Assembly: GCA_949840465.1 (NCBI GenBank)
Contig: CATKXE010000017.1
Location: 1-47,768, forward strand
Length of the DNA stretch: 47,768 nt
Source of the DNA: an uncultured Lachnospiraceae bacterium
GTDB taxonomy: Bacteria; Bacillota; Clostridia; Lachnospirales; Lachnospiraceae
Direction: 5' to 3'
The translations under genes and the position numbers were made by a program. Positions 25,096 to 32,995 of the stretch are shown in pieces; position 1 is the stretch's first letter; every line of letters begins with the position of its first letter. The notes under the pieces are model-generated. The model was not told the DNA's origin. It saw only the letters and a list, made by a program, of their open reading frames with translations, and made no database searches.

Positions 25096-26586
25096 GTGTC
25101 AGATTATGTTTTGGAATTAAAAGGGATCACGAAAATCTTTCCTGGCGTAAAGGCATTGAACAACGTACAGTTCCAGTTGAAAAAAGGCGAAGTTCACGCA
25201 CTGATGGGCGAAAACGGCGCCGGAAAGTCCACATTCATAAAAGTCATTACCGGCGTCCACAAAGCGGAAGAAGGCGAGATGTTCCTGGACGGGCAGAAAG
25301 TGGATTTCAAAGGTCCCAGGGACGCCCAGGCGGCAGGAATCGCCGCCGTATACCAGCATCCCACATCCTATCCCGATCTGAGCGTTGCCGAGAACATTTT
25401 CATGGGCCATGAGATCATCAAAAACGGCATGATCCAGTGGAAGAAGATGAACGAAGAGGCAACCAGACTGTTGGAACAGTTAAATGCGGATTTCGGGTCC
25501 ACAGATGAAATGGGGGCGTTGAGCGTCGCGCAGCAGCAGATGGTAGAGATCGCAAAGGCGCTTTCCACCAACGCAAGGATTATCATTCTGGATGAGCCGA
25601 CAGCCGCGTTAACAAAGAATGAGTCCGAGGAGCTCTACCGGATCGTCGATAAGCTGAAAGAAGACGGCGTATCCATTATCTTCATCTCCCATCGTTTTGA
25701 AGACATGTACCGCCTTGCATCCCGGATTACCGTATTCCGTGATTCCCAGTATATCGGAACTTATAACGTGGACGGAATCACCAATGCAGATTTAATCAAA
25801 GCCATGGTGGGACGTGAGATCAAGGATCTGTTCCCGAAGCCGGAGGTCAGGATTGGGGCCGAGATGCTCAGGATCGAAGGGCTTTCCAGAATGGGGTACT
25901 TTAAAAATGTATCCTTCACCGTACATGCAGGCGAGATTGTAGGCCTGACCGGCCTGGTCGGCGCGGGACGTACGGAAGTCGTGGAAAGCGTATGCGGAAT
26001 CACGAAGCCGGACGAAGGGAAGGTATATCTGGAAGGAAAACCGGTACAGATAAAACAGCCGTCCGACGCCATGAAGCAGGGAATCATCCTGCTCCCGGAA
26101 GACCGCCAGAAAGAAGGCTTAATTATGAGCTGGGGGCTGGGCAGGAATGTAGTACTCCCAACCATGGGCAAATATGCAAAGAGCGGATTCAACGATGAGA
26201 AAAAAGAGCGTGAAATTTCCAAAGAACTTTTGGAAGAAGTCGATACAAAGGCAGTAACCATTTTCGACCCGGCCTCCTCACTTTCCGGCGGAAACCAGCA
26301 GAAAGTGGTTGTCGCCAAGGCATTGGGCCAGGAAATGAAAGTCGTGATCATGGACGAGCCGACGAAAGGTGTTGACGTCGGCGCCAAGGCAGAAATTTAC
26401 CAGATCATGGGCGATCTTGCAAAGAAAGGGTACGCGATCATCCTGATTTCCTCCGAGATGCCGGAAATTCTGGGAATGAGCGACCGGATCATCGTCATGT
26501 GCAACGGAAAAGTAACCGGAGAATTAAAACGAGGCGAGGCCACGCAGGAAGGCATCCTGGAACTGGCCATGGAAAAATCTAAGTAG
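25096..26586 (+). CDS. Sugar ABC transporter ATP-binding protein with two nucleotide domains (RhaT/RbsA type)
   Basis: Cytoplasmic ATPase of the second sugar importer, 496 residues, with two ABC domains. Domain 1 has Walker A GENGAGKST near residue 37, LSVAQQQM signature and IIILDEPTAAL; domain 2 has the degenerate Walker A GLVGAGRTE, LSGGNQQK signature and VIMDEPTKGVDVGAK. The start is GTG 25096 with AAGGAGGG 9 bases before it. It heads an operon of ATPase, two permeases and a RhaS-like binding protein, divergent from the YesMN-type pair, and is therefore the probable rhamnose-transport ATPase. Confidence 0.93.
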   Translation: MSDYVLELKGITKIFPGVKALNNVQFQLKKGEVHALMGENGAGKSTFIKVITGVHKAEEGEMFLDGQKVDFKGPRDAQAAGIAAVYQHPTSYPDLSVAENIFMGHEIIKNGMIQWKKMNEEATRLLEQLNADFGSTDEMGALSVAQQQMVEIAKALSTNARIIILDEPTAALTKNESEELYRIVDKLKEDGVSIIFISHRFEDMYRLASRITVFRDSQYIGTYNVDGITNADLIKAMVGREIKDLFPKPEVRIGAEMLRIEGLSRMGYFKNVSFTVHAGEIVGLTGLVGAGRTEVVESVCGITKPDEGKVYLEGKPVQIKQPSDAMKQGIILLPEDRQKEGLIMSWGLGRNVVLPTMGKYAKSGFNDEKKEREISKELLEEVDTKAVTIFDPASSLSGGNQQKVVVAKALGQEMKVVIMDEPTKGVDVGAKAEIYQIMGDLAKKGYAIILISSEMPEILGMSDRIIVMCNGKVTGELKRGEATQEGILELAMEKSK

Positions 26587-26601
26587 AGGGGGACAGGGAA
26601 G

Positions 26602-27594
26602 ATGAAAGAGAATAAATCCATCTTAAAGAAGATTACCGATTCCCGTGAAGCGAGTCTGTTCATTGTATTGATTGTCCTGTGCGTGGTGATTTCCTTACGG
26701 AGTCCTTCGTTCATGACATTAAAATCTATTTCAGATATGCTGAAAAACAATGCGGTCATCATGATCATGACTCTGGGAATGCTGGGAGTGCTGCTGATAG
26801 GCGGAATTGATATTTCCATTGCCTCCACGCTGGCGTTCTCCGGTATGTCGGTGGGCATGCTGATGAAATACAGTGTTGTGCAGAATACATTTCTTCTGTT
26901 TTTGATCGCGATCGGAATCGGCGCCCTGTGCGGGCTGCTGGTCGGACTGATTATCTCAAAAGGAAAGGTGCTGCCGATCATCGCAACCATGGGCTTTATG
27001 TACATATATCGGGGGCTTGCCTATATCATTGCCAACAGCCAGTGGGCAAGCGCTGAGAATCTGGGGACATTTAAGGATTTTGCACTGGGAAGTGTATTGG
27101 GAATGAATAATGTGATTATTGTGATGATCATCTGCTATATCATTTTCTTCATTGTAATGAAGTGGACCAAAATCGGAAGAATGGTTTATGCAGTGGGAAG
27201 CAACCGGGAAGCGGCGCAGATTTCCGGTATCAATACTTCCAACGTGGAATTGATGGTCTATACCGTGATGGGCACGCTGGCCGGGCTTTGCGGGGCGCTG
27301 GCAGTTTCTATCTACTCTTCCGCGCAGCCGAATATGCTCTACGGCAGGGAGATGGACGTCATTGCAGCCTGTGTCATCGGCGGCGTCAGCATGACCGGCG
27401 GACGCGGGAGCGTGGCCGGGGCGCTTTTGGGCTCTCTGATTCTGGCTATCATCGCAAAGGCTCTTCCGCTTGTCGGGATTGAAGCCATTGCGCAGAATAC
27501 AGTAAAAGGCGTCATCATTCTGGTGGTAATCGTGCTGAACGTCATTACACAGAGGATGATGGATAAGAACAATCTGAAAGGGAGGGAGATGTAA
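26602..27594 (+). CDS. Sugar ABC transporter permease (RbsC/RhaP family)
   Basis: Membrane subunit of the second sugar importer, 330 residues. It shows the RbsC-family motif LIGGIDISIAST near residue 72, GSNREAAQISGINTSNVELM in the coupling loop near 207, and AACVIGGVSMTGGRGSV near 255. Eight to ten hydrophobic segments are spread over the length. It follows the ATPase stop by 15 bases with a GAGGGGGACAGGG ribosome region. Confidence 0.91.
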   Translation: MKENKSILKKITDSREASLFIVLIVLCVVISLRSPSFMTLKSISDMLKNNAVIMIMTLGMLGVLLIGGIDISIASTLAFSGMSVGMLMKYSVVQNTFLLFLIAIGIGALCGLLVGLIISKGKVLPIIATMGFMYIYRGLAYIIANSQWASAENLGTFKDFALGSVLGMNNVIIVMIICYIIFFIVMKWTKIGRMVYAVGSNREAAQISGINTSNVELMVYTVMGTLAGLCGALAVSIYSSAQPNMLYGREMDVIAACVIGGVSMTGGRGSVAGALLGSLILAIIAKALPLVGIEAIAQNTVKGVIILVVIVLNVITQRMMDKNNLKGREM

Positions 27595-27596
27595 CT

Positions 27597-28595
27597 ATGG
27601 CAGGAAAATCCGGTAGAACCATTGCCAACGTACCAGAGAAATCTTTGAAAAAGACCCTGCTCTGCTGGGAAGGCATGTTGGTCGTATTATTTATTTTGAT
27701 TAATATTTTTTGCGCTGGTGTCTCCGAAAGTTACCAATTTCAGAATGTTTTGCGGGAGATGCCCAAGTACCTGACAGAAATGTTCCTGTTGTTCCCCATG
27801 GCATTCATACTGGTACTCGGTGAAATCGATATTTCCGTAGGCGCCACGGTCTGCCTTGCGGCTACCATGACCTGCATGGCCTCCAACAACGGCTTGCCCT
27901 TCGGTGTTGTCATTCTGGTATGTTTATTGGTAGGTACGGCCTGCGGACTCGTAAACGGCCTGATCCTGACCAATTTTCAGGAGCTTCCGCCCATGATCGT
28001 AACACTGGGAACACAGATCGTATTCCGTGGGATTGCGGAGATCGCATTGGGAAGCGGAGGTTCCATCTCCCTGACAAATGCAGACGGTTTCCGTATGATC
28101 GCCGGAAAAGCAGGAATTATCCCTTACATTTTCTTTGTGGTGATTATCATGGCAGTCCTGTTCAGCGTCGTCCTGGCAAAAACCACATTTGGAAGAAGCG
28201 TATATGCCATCGGCTCCAACCGGCTGGCAGCCTATTATTCCGGTATCCATGTACAGACCATCCGCCTGATCATCTATACGGTCATGGGCTTCATGGCAGG
28301 GCTTGCGGCATTATTCCTGACCTCCGTGCTTTACGGCGCCAACACGACGACCGGAAACGGCTTTGAGATGGACGCCATTGCAATGGCCGTATTCGGAGGC
28401 ATCTCCACTTCCGGCGGAAAAGGAAGGCTGATCGGAGGAATTATTTCCGGCTTTACCATCATCTGCCTGCGCATCGGGCTGGGGCAGATTAACATGAACC
28501 CGCAGTTGATTTTGATTATTTTGGGTATCCTGCTGATATTGGCCGTATTGCTTCCGAACATTTCATCACGGCTGAATGTCAGGAAAAAGGCGTAA
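27597..28595 (+). CDS. Sugar ABC transporter permease (RbsC/RhaQ family)
   Basis: Second membrane subunit, 332 residues, starting 2 bases after the previous stop, so the two are translationally coupled. Motifs include LGEIDISVGATVCLAA near residue 82, NGLILTNFQELPPMIVTLGT near 118, GSNRLAAYYSGIHVQTIRL near 205 and AMAVFGGISTSGGKG near 270. The pairing of two different permeases with one double ATPase is the usual build of rhamnose importers. Confidence 0.91.
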   Translation: MAGKSGRTIANVPEKSLKKTLLCWEGMLVVLFILINIFCAGVSESYQFQNVLREMPKYLTEMFLLFPMAFILVLGEIDISVGATVCLAATMTCMASNNGLPFGVVILVCLLVGTACGLVNGLILTNFQELPPMIVTLGTQIVFRGIAEIALGSGGSISLTNADGFRMIAGKAGIIPYIFFVVIIMAVLFSVVLAKTTFGRSVYAIGSNRLAAYYSGIHVQTIRLIIYTVMGFMAGLAALFLTSVLYGANTTTGNGFEMDAIAMAVFGGISTSGGKGRLIGGIISGFTIICLRIGLGQINMNPQLILIILGILLILAVLLPNISSRLNVRKKA

Positions 28596-28619
28596 TACCA
28601 GGTGATCAGTGAAATATGA

Positions 28620-28639
28620 TTGACAGGGATTGACAGGGA
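28620..28639 (+). repeat. Tandem 10-bp direct repeat before the binding-protein gene
   Basis: TTGACAGGGA occurs twice in tandem in the 183-base gap between permease and binding-protein genes. It may be a regulator site for separate expression of the binding protein or chance. A weak promoter-like TTGATT-17-TATTTA follows at 28665-28693. Confidence 0.35.
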
Positions 28640-28778
28640 ACAGAACATCCGGCTTGAAAGTACATTGATTTTACATCTTACTTATAGTATTTATTCCAGG
28701 ATACCAAGCGTCCTGACAACATATCCACAGACGCCGGGGCGCTTTGTATAAAAAAATATTCCAAGGGAGGAAAGAAAC

Positions 28779-29894
28779 ATGAAGAAAAAATTAGTAAGCA
28801 TTTTATTGTGCACGGCAATGGTAGCTACCCTAGCTGTAGGATGCGGCAGTGGAAACGACAGCGGCAGCGACAGCAATACCGACAGCGGCAGCAGCACAGC
28901 AGCTTCCGACGATGCAGGCGACGACGACGCTGACAGCGGCAGCGAAGGCGGCGGAAGCGGTACATACGCAATCGTAACAAAGTCCGCAGGAAATCCGTTC
29001 AATGAAAAGACAGCAGACGGTTTCCAGGAAGTCATCGAAGCGGCAGGCGGCACGGCAATCGTAAAGCATCCTGAAGCTGCTACGGCTGACGCACAGGTTT
29101 CTGTAATCCAGTCCCTGATCTCCCAGGGCGTGGACTCCATCTGTATCGCGGCAAACGATGAGAACGCTCTGCAGGCAGCCCTGGAAGAGGCTATGGACGC
29201 AGGCATCAAAGTATGCTGTGAAGATTCCAAGACCAACCCGGACAGCCGCCAGGTATTCGTAAACCAGGCCGGTGTTCAGGAAATCGGACAGGCTTTGATG
29301 GACGCCGTACTTGATATCTCCGGCGGAGAAGGACAGTGGGCAGTTCTTTCCGCAACATCACAGGCAGCAAACCAGAATGCATGGATCGACGCTATGAAAG
29401 AAGTGATGGAAGGCGACGACAAATATTCTAAATTGGAACTGGTAGAAGTAGCTTACGGCGATGACGAGCCTCAGAAATCTACAGACCAGACACAGGCTCT
29501 GCTTGCAAAATATCCGGACCTGAAAGTAATCTGCGCTCCTACGACTGTTGGTATCAACGCGGCGGCCAAGGTTCTTCAGGACGAAAAATCTTCCGTTAAA
29601 CTGACAGGCCTTGGACTTCCGTCCGAAATGGCTGAGTACATCGGTGATGACGACGACCACTCCTGCCCATATATGTATCTGTGGAACCCAATCGACCTTG
29701 GACGTCTTGGAGCTTATACTTCTATGGCGCTGGTTGACGGAACAATCACAGGAGCTGAGGGCGATACATTCACCGCTGGCGACATGGGCGACTATGAAAT
29801 TGTTGCAGCAGACGACGGCGGTACAGAGATGATCCTTGGCGCACCATTCAAATTCGACGCAAGCAATATCGACGAGTGGAAAGACGTATATTAA
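28779..29894 (+). CDS. rhaS: RhaS-like rhamnose-binding lipoprotein of ABC importer
   Basis: Extracellular sugar receptor of 371 residues. It has a lipoprotein signal (MKKKLVSILLCTAMVATLA, lipobox AVGC), an Asp/Ser/Gly-rich tether and a binding domain that closely follows the RhaS pattern: NPFNEKTADGFQEVIEAAGG, EAATADAQVSVIQSLISQG, CIAANDENALQAAL, DSKTNPDSRQVFVNQAG, SATSQAANQNAWIDAMKE, YGDDEPQKSTDQTQALLAKY, APTTVGINAAAKVL and YLWNPIDLGRLGAY. This family binds L-rhamnose in the organisms where it was studied; specificity here is inferred. GGGAGG precedes ATG 28779. The separate leader suggests extra expression relative to the membrane subunits. Confidence 0.88.
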   Translation: MKKKLVSILLCTAMVATLAVGCGSGNDSGSDSNTDSGSSTAASDDAGDDDADSGSEGGGSGTYAIVTKSAGNPFNEKTADGFQEVIEAAGGTAIVKHPEAATADAQVSVIQSLISQGVDSICIAANDENALQAALEEAMDAGIKVCCEDSKTNPDSRQVFVNQAGVQEIGQALMDAVLDISGGEGQWAVLSATSQAANQNAWIDAMKEVMEGDDKYSKLELVEVAYGDDEPQKSTDQTQALLAKYPDLKVICAPTTVGINAAAKVLQDEKSSVKLTGLGLPSEMAEYIGDDDDHSCPYMYLWNPIDLGRLGAYTSMALVDGTITGAEGDTFTAGDMGDYEIVAADDGGTEMILGAPFKFDASNIDEWKDVY

Positions 29895-29932
29895 AATGAA
29901 GAGATACGGCGTCAGCCGATTCCCCGGCTGAA

Positions 29933-29991
29933 TGCCAATCAAAAAGGAGAATGCGGACAGGATATGTCTGCGTTCTCCTTTTTGATTGGCA
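29933..29991. terminator. Exceptionally long hairpin terminator after the rhamnose importer
   Basis: A 27-base arm (29933-29959) is mirrored at 29965-29991 around a 5-base loop with only two G-U type differences. The core GGAGAATGCGGACA stem is followed by TTTTTG on the plus strand and is A-rich on the other side, so it can stop transcription from both directions. Confidence 0.88.
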
Positions 29992-30094
29992 AATACTCCG
30001 CGGCTTGCTGCGGGGGCATCAAATTTCCAGCGTAGCAAACTGCGGGGGTTGAGATCCGGTTTCCCGACTCTCAGCAGGGAATAGTCCTATTCTT

Positions 30095-30829
30095 TTATTC
30101 AGCTTTATCACAGTAAATCTCAATCGCCTTATCAACAAATTCTGCCGTGCCTTCACCGCCGTACCCATCGATGTTTTTTGTAAAATCCCCACCTCCGGAA
30201 TACATCTTTCCTAATCCCCTGAGAATCTTGTTGGTACAGGTATACAAATTCTCCGTAATGAAAGCCTGTATTCTTTTCACAATATCCTGCGCCTCAGGGG
30301 ATGCCGGATCAGAGTTTCTCATTTCACCCGCCTCTTTGAAGATTAACATGAACCGGTCGGCCAGAAGCCTATCCTCTTTTTCGGTCCGATTTTTTGTTTT
30401 CTCCTGCATCTCTTTGTATTCCGGCGTATTCCCATACAGTTCTTTTGCCCGTCTGGAATATTCATCCAGTTTACTTCTGTCAAACGCCTTAAAATCCATA
30501 TGTTTCACTCCAAGCATTTTTATTCCAAGCGCAAAACTCATCAGGTTTTCAATATGTTCCTTCTTCAGCTGAAGCATCTCTATCTGTTGCTCTAAAGCCT
30601 TGCTTCTATCAAAATCAGGACTGTTTATGATTGCCCGAATGTCCTTCAGGGGGAACTCCAACTCACGAAACAGTAAGATGTGCTGAAGGCGTTCCAGGTC
30701 TGCATCGTCATACAGTCTGTATCCCGCATCGGTGTATCCCGTCGGATGTAAAAGGCCGATCTTGTCATAATATTGCAGGGTGCGTATACTCACTCCGGCA
30801 AGCTTACTCACTTCATGTACTGTCATCAT
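30095..30829 (-). CDS. MerR-family regulator with TipAS drug-sensing domain
   Basis: Transcription activator of 244 residues. The MerR helix-turn-helix and wing occupy the N-terminus (MMTVHEVSKLAGVSIRTLQ, YYDKIGLLHPTGYTDAGYR), then a long dimerisation helix (about 75-110). The C-terminal TipAS-type domain (about 120-244) contains ELYGNTPEYKEMQEK and ends YTCTNKILRGLGKMYSGGGD. TipAS domains bind thiopeptide antibiotics or other hydrophobic ligands and often autoactivate. The ATG at 30829 has GGAGG 8 bases before it. Its own promoter has the MerR-type 19-base spacer. No second gene follows in the unit, so it may regulate itself and distant targets. Confidence 0.92.
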   Translation of the reverse strand: MMTVHEVSKLAGVSIRTLQYYDKIGLLHPTGYTDAGYRLYDDADLERLQHILLFRELEFPLKDIRAIINSPDFDRSKALEQQIEMLQLKKEHIENLMSFALGIKMLGVKHMDFKAFDRSKLDEYSRRAKELYGNTPEYKEMQEKTKNRTEKEDRLLADRFMLIFKEAGEMRNSDPASPEAQDIVKRIQAFITENLYTCTNKILRGLGKMYSGGGDFTKNIDGYGGEGTAEFVDKAIEIYCDKAE

Positions 30830-30859
30830 TGGCATATCCTCCATTCACCTGGTAATATC

Positions 30860-30890
30860 AGTATAAACTATTACGTTACGTAGGAGTCAA
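30860..30890 (-). promoter_or_regulatory. MerR-type 19-bp-spacer promoter with central dyad
   Basis: Minus-strand TTGACT (30885-30890), a 19-base spacer and TATACT (30860-30865). The spacer carries the perfect palindrome TACGTTACGTA (30872-30882). This over-long spacer with a dyad is the hallmark of promoters that MerR-family proteins untwist and activate. Confidence 0.88.
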
Positions 30891-30910
30891 CACTTTTTTC
30901 AAAATTCTTT

Positions 30911-31006
30911 TCATGTGAAATCCGCTCCCCAATATAAGCATTCCAAATACCGCGCCAGATTCTGATCCATCTCCTCCGGTGTCTCCCACACATATTCTGC
31001 AGCCAT
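30911..31006 (-). CDS. Possible 31-residue peptide or truncated regulator
   Basis: A frame starting MAAEYVWETPEEMDQNLARY has a good AAGGAG ribosome site 7 bases upstream. The beginning resembles the N-terminus of some XRE-family helix-turn-helix proteins (YxWETPEExxxxLAxR), but it stops after 31 residues, before any DNA-binding helix. It is either a decayed fragment or a small peptide. It follows the terminator at 31045-31067, so its expression is unclear. The rest of 30830-31117 holds only the MerR promoter and that terminator. Confidence 0.3.
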   Translation of the reverse strand: MAAEYVWETPEEMDQNLARYLECLYWGADFT

Positions 31007-31044
31007 GGCTGTACTCCTTCTCTCTGTCTAATACAACAGAAAAA

Positions 31045-31067
31045 AACGCAGATAAAAAACCTGCGTT
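31045..31067 (-). terminator. Terminator of the MalFG-type importer operon
   Basis: AACGCAG (31045-31051) pairs with CTGCGTT (31061-31067); the minus-strand side ends in a long T run. It closes the 34312-31118 operon. Confidence 0.85.
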
Positions 31068-31117
31068 CTTTTTCCTTCGTTCCTGTACATAATTTTTTAA
31101 TCCGCGAAAGCCGGACA

Positions 31118-31966
31118 TCAGCCTTTGACACCTCCGGATGCAAGGCCGCTGACCAGATTCTTCTCAATCCCCATGAACAGGATGACTACCGGCACAATCG
31201 CAAACAGCGACGCCGCAAACAGATACTGCCACTCAATCATATTGTATCCATTGAATACATTAATTCCGACAGTCAGAGGTTCACGCTCACTGGTGGAAAT
31301 CAGGCACAGGGCAACCGTATATTCATTCCATGCATTGATGAAAATAAAAATCAATGTCGTTACAATTCCGGGCGCCGCTACAGGCAGCAGAACCTTCGTC
31401 ATGCCCTGAATACGGTTACAGCCGTCAATGGTGGCAGCCTGTTCCATCTCCGGTGAAATCCCCATAAATGTCCCGCGCAGCAGCCAGATCGTAAATGCCT
31501 GATTAAATGCCGCGTTGATAAAGACCAGACCTATAATACTGTCCGTCAGGCTTAAAATGGACATCACCTTATAAATACCTATCAGTAAAACGACCGGGGC
31601 GAACATCTGGGAAATGATGACAAATCCTAAAAAGGCTGTCTGGCCTTTGAACTTCATCCGCGCCAGGGCATAAGCGGCAGGAATGCCGCAGAGCATGGCA
31701 ATCAACGTAGAACCACCGGCAATCAAAAGCGAATTCAACATATAATTCGCCATCGGCGCACGGCTCCAGATATCAATAAAGTTGGACCACAATGCATGGA
31801 TTGGCAGGATCGTGCCATTCATTGAAAAAATCTCCGCCCTGCTTTTTAAGGCAGTACATACCATGGCAAAATAAGGGTACAATGTAATAACACAGACTAT
31901 GATCACCACCAGATACAGCAAGGTGCGCAGAACAACGTTTTTTAATGTAAGCGGTTTTTTTGCCAT
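31118..31966 (-). CDS. Carbohydrate ABC transporter permease (MalG type)
   Basis: Membrane subunit of a carbohydrate importer of the CUT1 class, 282 residues with six hydrophobic segments. The EAA coupling loop is seen as MEQAATIDGCNRIQGMTKVL followed by LPVAAPG near residue 190. It starts one base after the partner permease stop (ATG 31966, AAAGGAG 9 bases upstream), which implies tight coupling. No ATPase gene accompanies the operon, so a shared MsmX-type ATPase elsewhere in the genome is expected. Confidence 0.92.
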   Translation of the reverse strand: MAKKPLTLKNVVLRTLLYLVVIIVCVITLYPYFAMVCTALKSRAEIFSMNGTILPIHALWSNFIDIWSRAPMANYMLNSLLIAGGSTLIAMLCGIPAAYALARMKFKGQTAFLGFVIISQMFAPVVLLIGIYKVMSILSLTDSIIGLVFINAAFNQAFTIWLLRGTFMGISPEMEQAATIDGCNRIQGMTKVLLPVAAPGIVTTLIFIFINAWNEYTVALCLISTSEREPLTVGINVFNGYNMIEWQYLFAASLFAIVPVVILFMGIEKNLVSGLASGGVKG

Positions 31967-31967
31967 A

Positions 31968-32849
31968 TCAGTCATCTCCTTTCCGCAGGGTATAGATCAT
32001 GTATACGCTGGAACAAACCAGCAGAATCATAAATCCAATGACAGAAACTGCGGCTGCCTGTCCCTGTTTTCCATTATAGAATGCCAGCTTATAAAGGTAT
32101 GTCACCAGAGTATCCGTATGGTTGGCCGGATCGCCTTTGGTGATAGTCCAGATAATCGGAAACGAGTTGAATACATAGATAATATTCAGCACCGTACTGA
32201 CTGTTAAAGAGGACTTTACCAGAGGCAGGGTAATCTGGAACAGCTTCTGCCAATAGTTGGCCCCGTCCACAGTAGCCGCTTCATAATATGTCGAATCAAT
32301 ACTCTGCAGACCAGATAGGACGCAGAACGTAACAAACGGAATCGTGACGAAAATACCGCAGGCAATCTCCCACGTGAAGTATGCTTCCGGCGTAGGCGTC
32401 CAGTTGACAGACTGCTCAATGATCCCGAGACGAAGGAGCAGCGTGTTAAGCGTACCGTAATCGGTATCAATAATGAATTTCCATGCACTTGCCTGGATGA
32501 CCAGTGTCGTTGCCCACGGAAAAACCATAATTGCCCGGGCAATCTTGCGTCCGCGGAACTCATTGTTCAGAATCAAAGCAAGCATAAACCCTAAAATGGT
32601 GGACAGACACACGACCGCCACAGTCCAGACGATTGTATTCTTCAGAACCAGTTTAAAAGCGGAACTGTTCAGGACTTTGGTAAAATTAGCAAAACCGGAA
32701 AATCCCTTGATAATGCCGGCCTTACTGACGTCACTCAATGACATCCTGAATACGAATATAATCGGAATCAGGATAAACACCGCCATCAGGATAATGCTGG
32801 GCAAAATCCAAATATAAGGTTCTATCTTGCGAAAGAATTTATTTTTCAC
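31968..32849 (-). CDS. Carbohydrate ABC transporter permease (MalF type)
   Basis: Membrane subunit of the same CUT1 importer, 293 residues with six predicted membrane segments, beginning FRKIEPYIWILPSIILM. The coupling loop is YYEAATVDGANYWQKLFQIT followed by LPLVK near residue 205. I chose GTG 32849 with GGGAGG 8 bases upstream, as the earlier GTG at 32858 is too close to the ribosome site. Confidence 0.91.
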   Translation of the reverse strand: MKNKFFRKIEPYIWILPSIILMAVFILIPIIFVFRMSLSDVSKAGIIKGFSGFANFTKVLNSSAFKLVLKNTIVWTVAVVCLSTILGFMLALILNNEFRGRKIARAIMVFPWATTLVIQASAWKFIIDTDYGTLNTLLLRLGIIEQSVNWTPTPEAYFTWEIACGIFVTIPFVTFCVLSGLQSIDSTYYEAATVDGANYWQKLFQITLPLVKSSLTVSTVLNIIYVFNSFPIIWTITKGDPANHTDTLVTYLYKLAFYNGKQGQAAAVSVIGFMILLVCSSVYMIYTLRKGDD

Positions 32850-32891
32850 GGGGGACACCTCCCTATCTTTTGATATACTAATAAAAAGTGA

Positions 32892-32912
32892 GCCCGGCCA
32901 CTACAGCCGGGC
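32892..32912 (-). terminator. Intercistronic stem-loop after the binding-protein gene
   Basis: GCCCGGC (32892-32898) pairs with GCCGGGC (32906-32912) around 7 bases. No T run follows, so it more likely protects the binding-protein transcript end or partly attenuates than terminates fully; this gives the usual excess of receptor over permeases. Confidence 0.65.
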
Positions 32913-32995
32913 CCACCATATATGCCGTTTCATCTGGAAAAGCCGCCGTAAGCAGTTTCTCCAAAGTCAATCCAAAATGCAGAATCCGAAAATCC

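Noticed and set aside
30871..31167. A 98-codon frame on the minus strand after the CUT1 operon
   Set aside because: It crosses a terminator hairpin and the MerR promoter, has Cys/Arg/Trp-rich random composition and no ribosome site.
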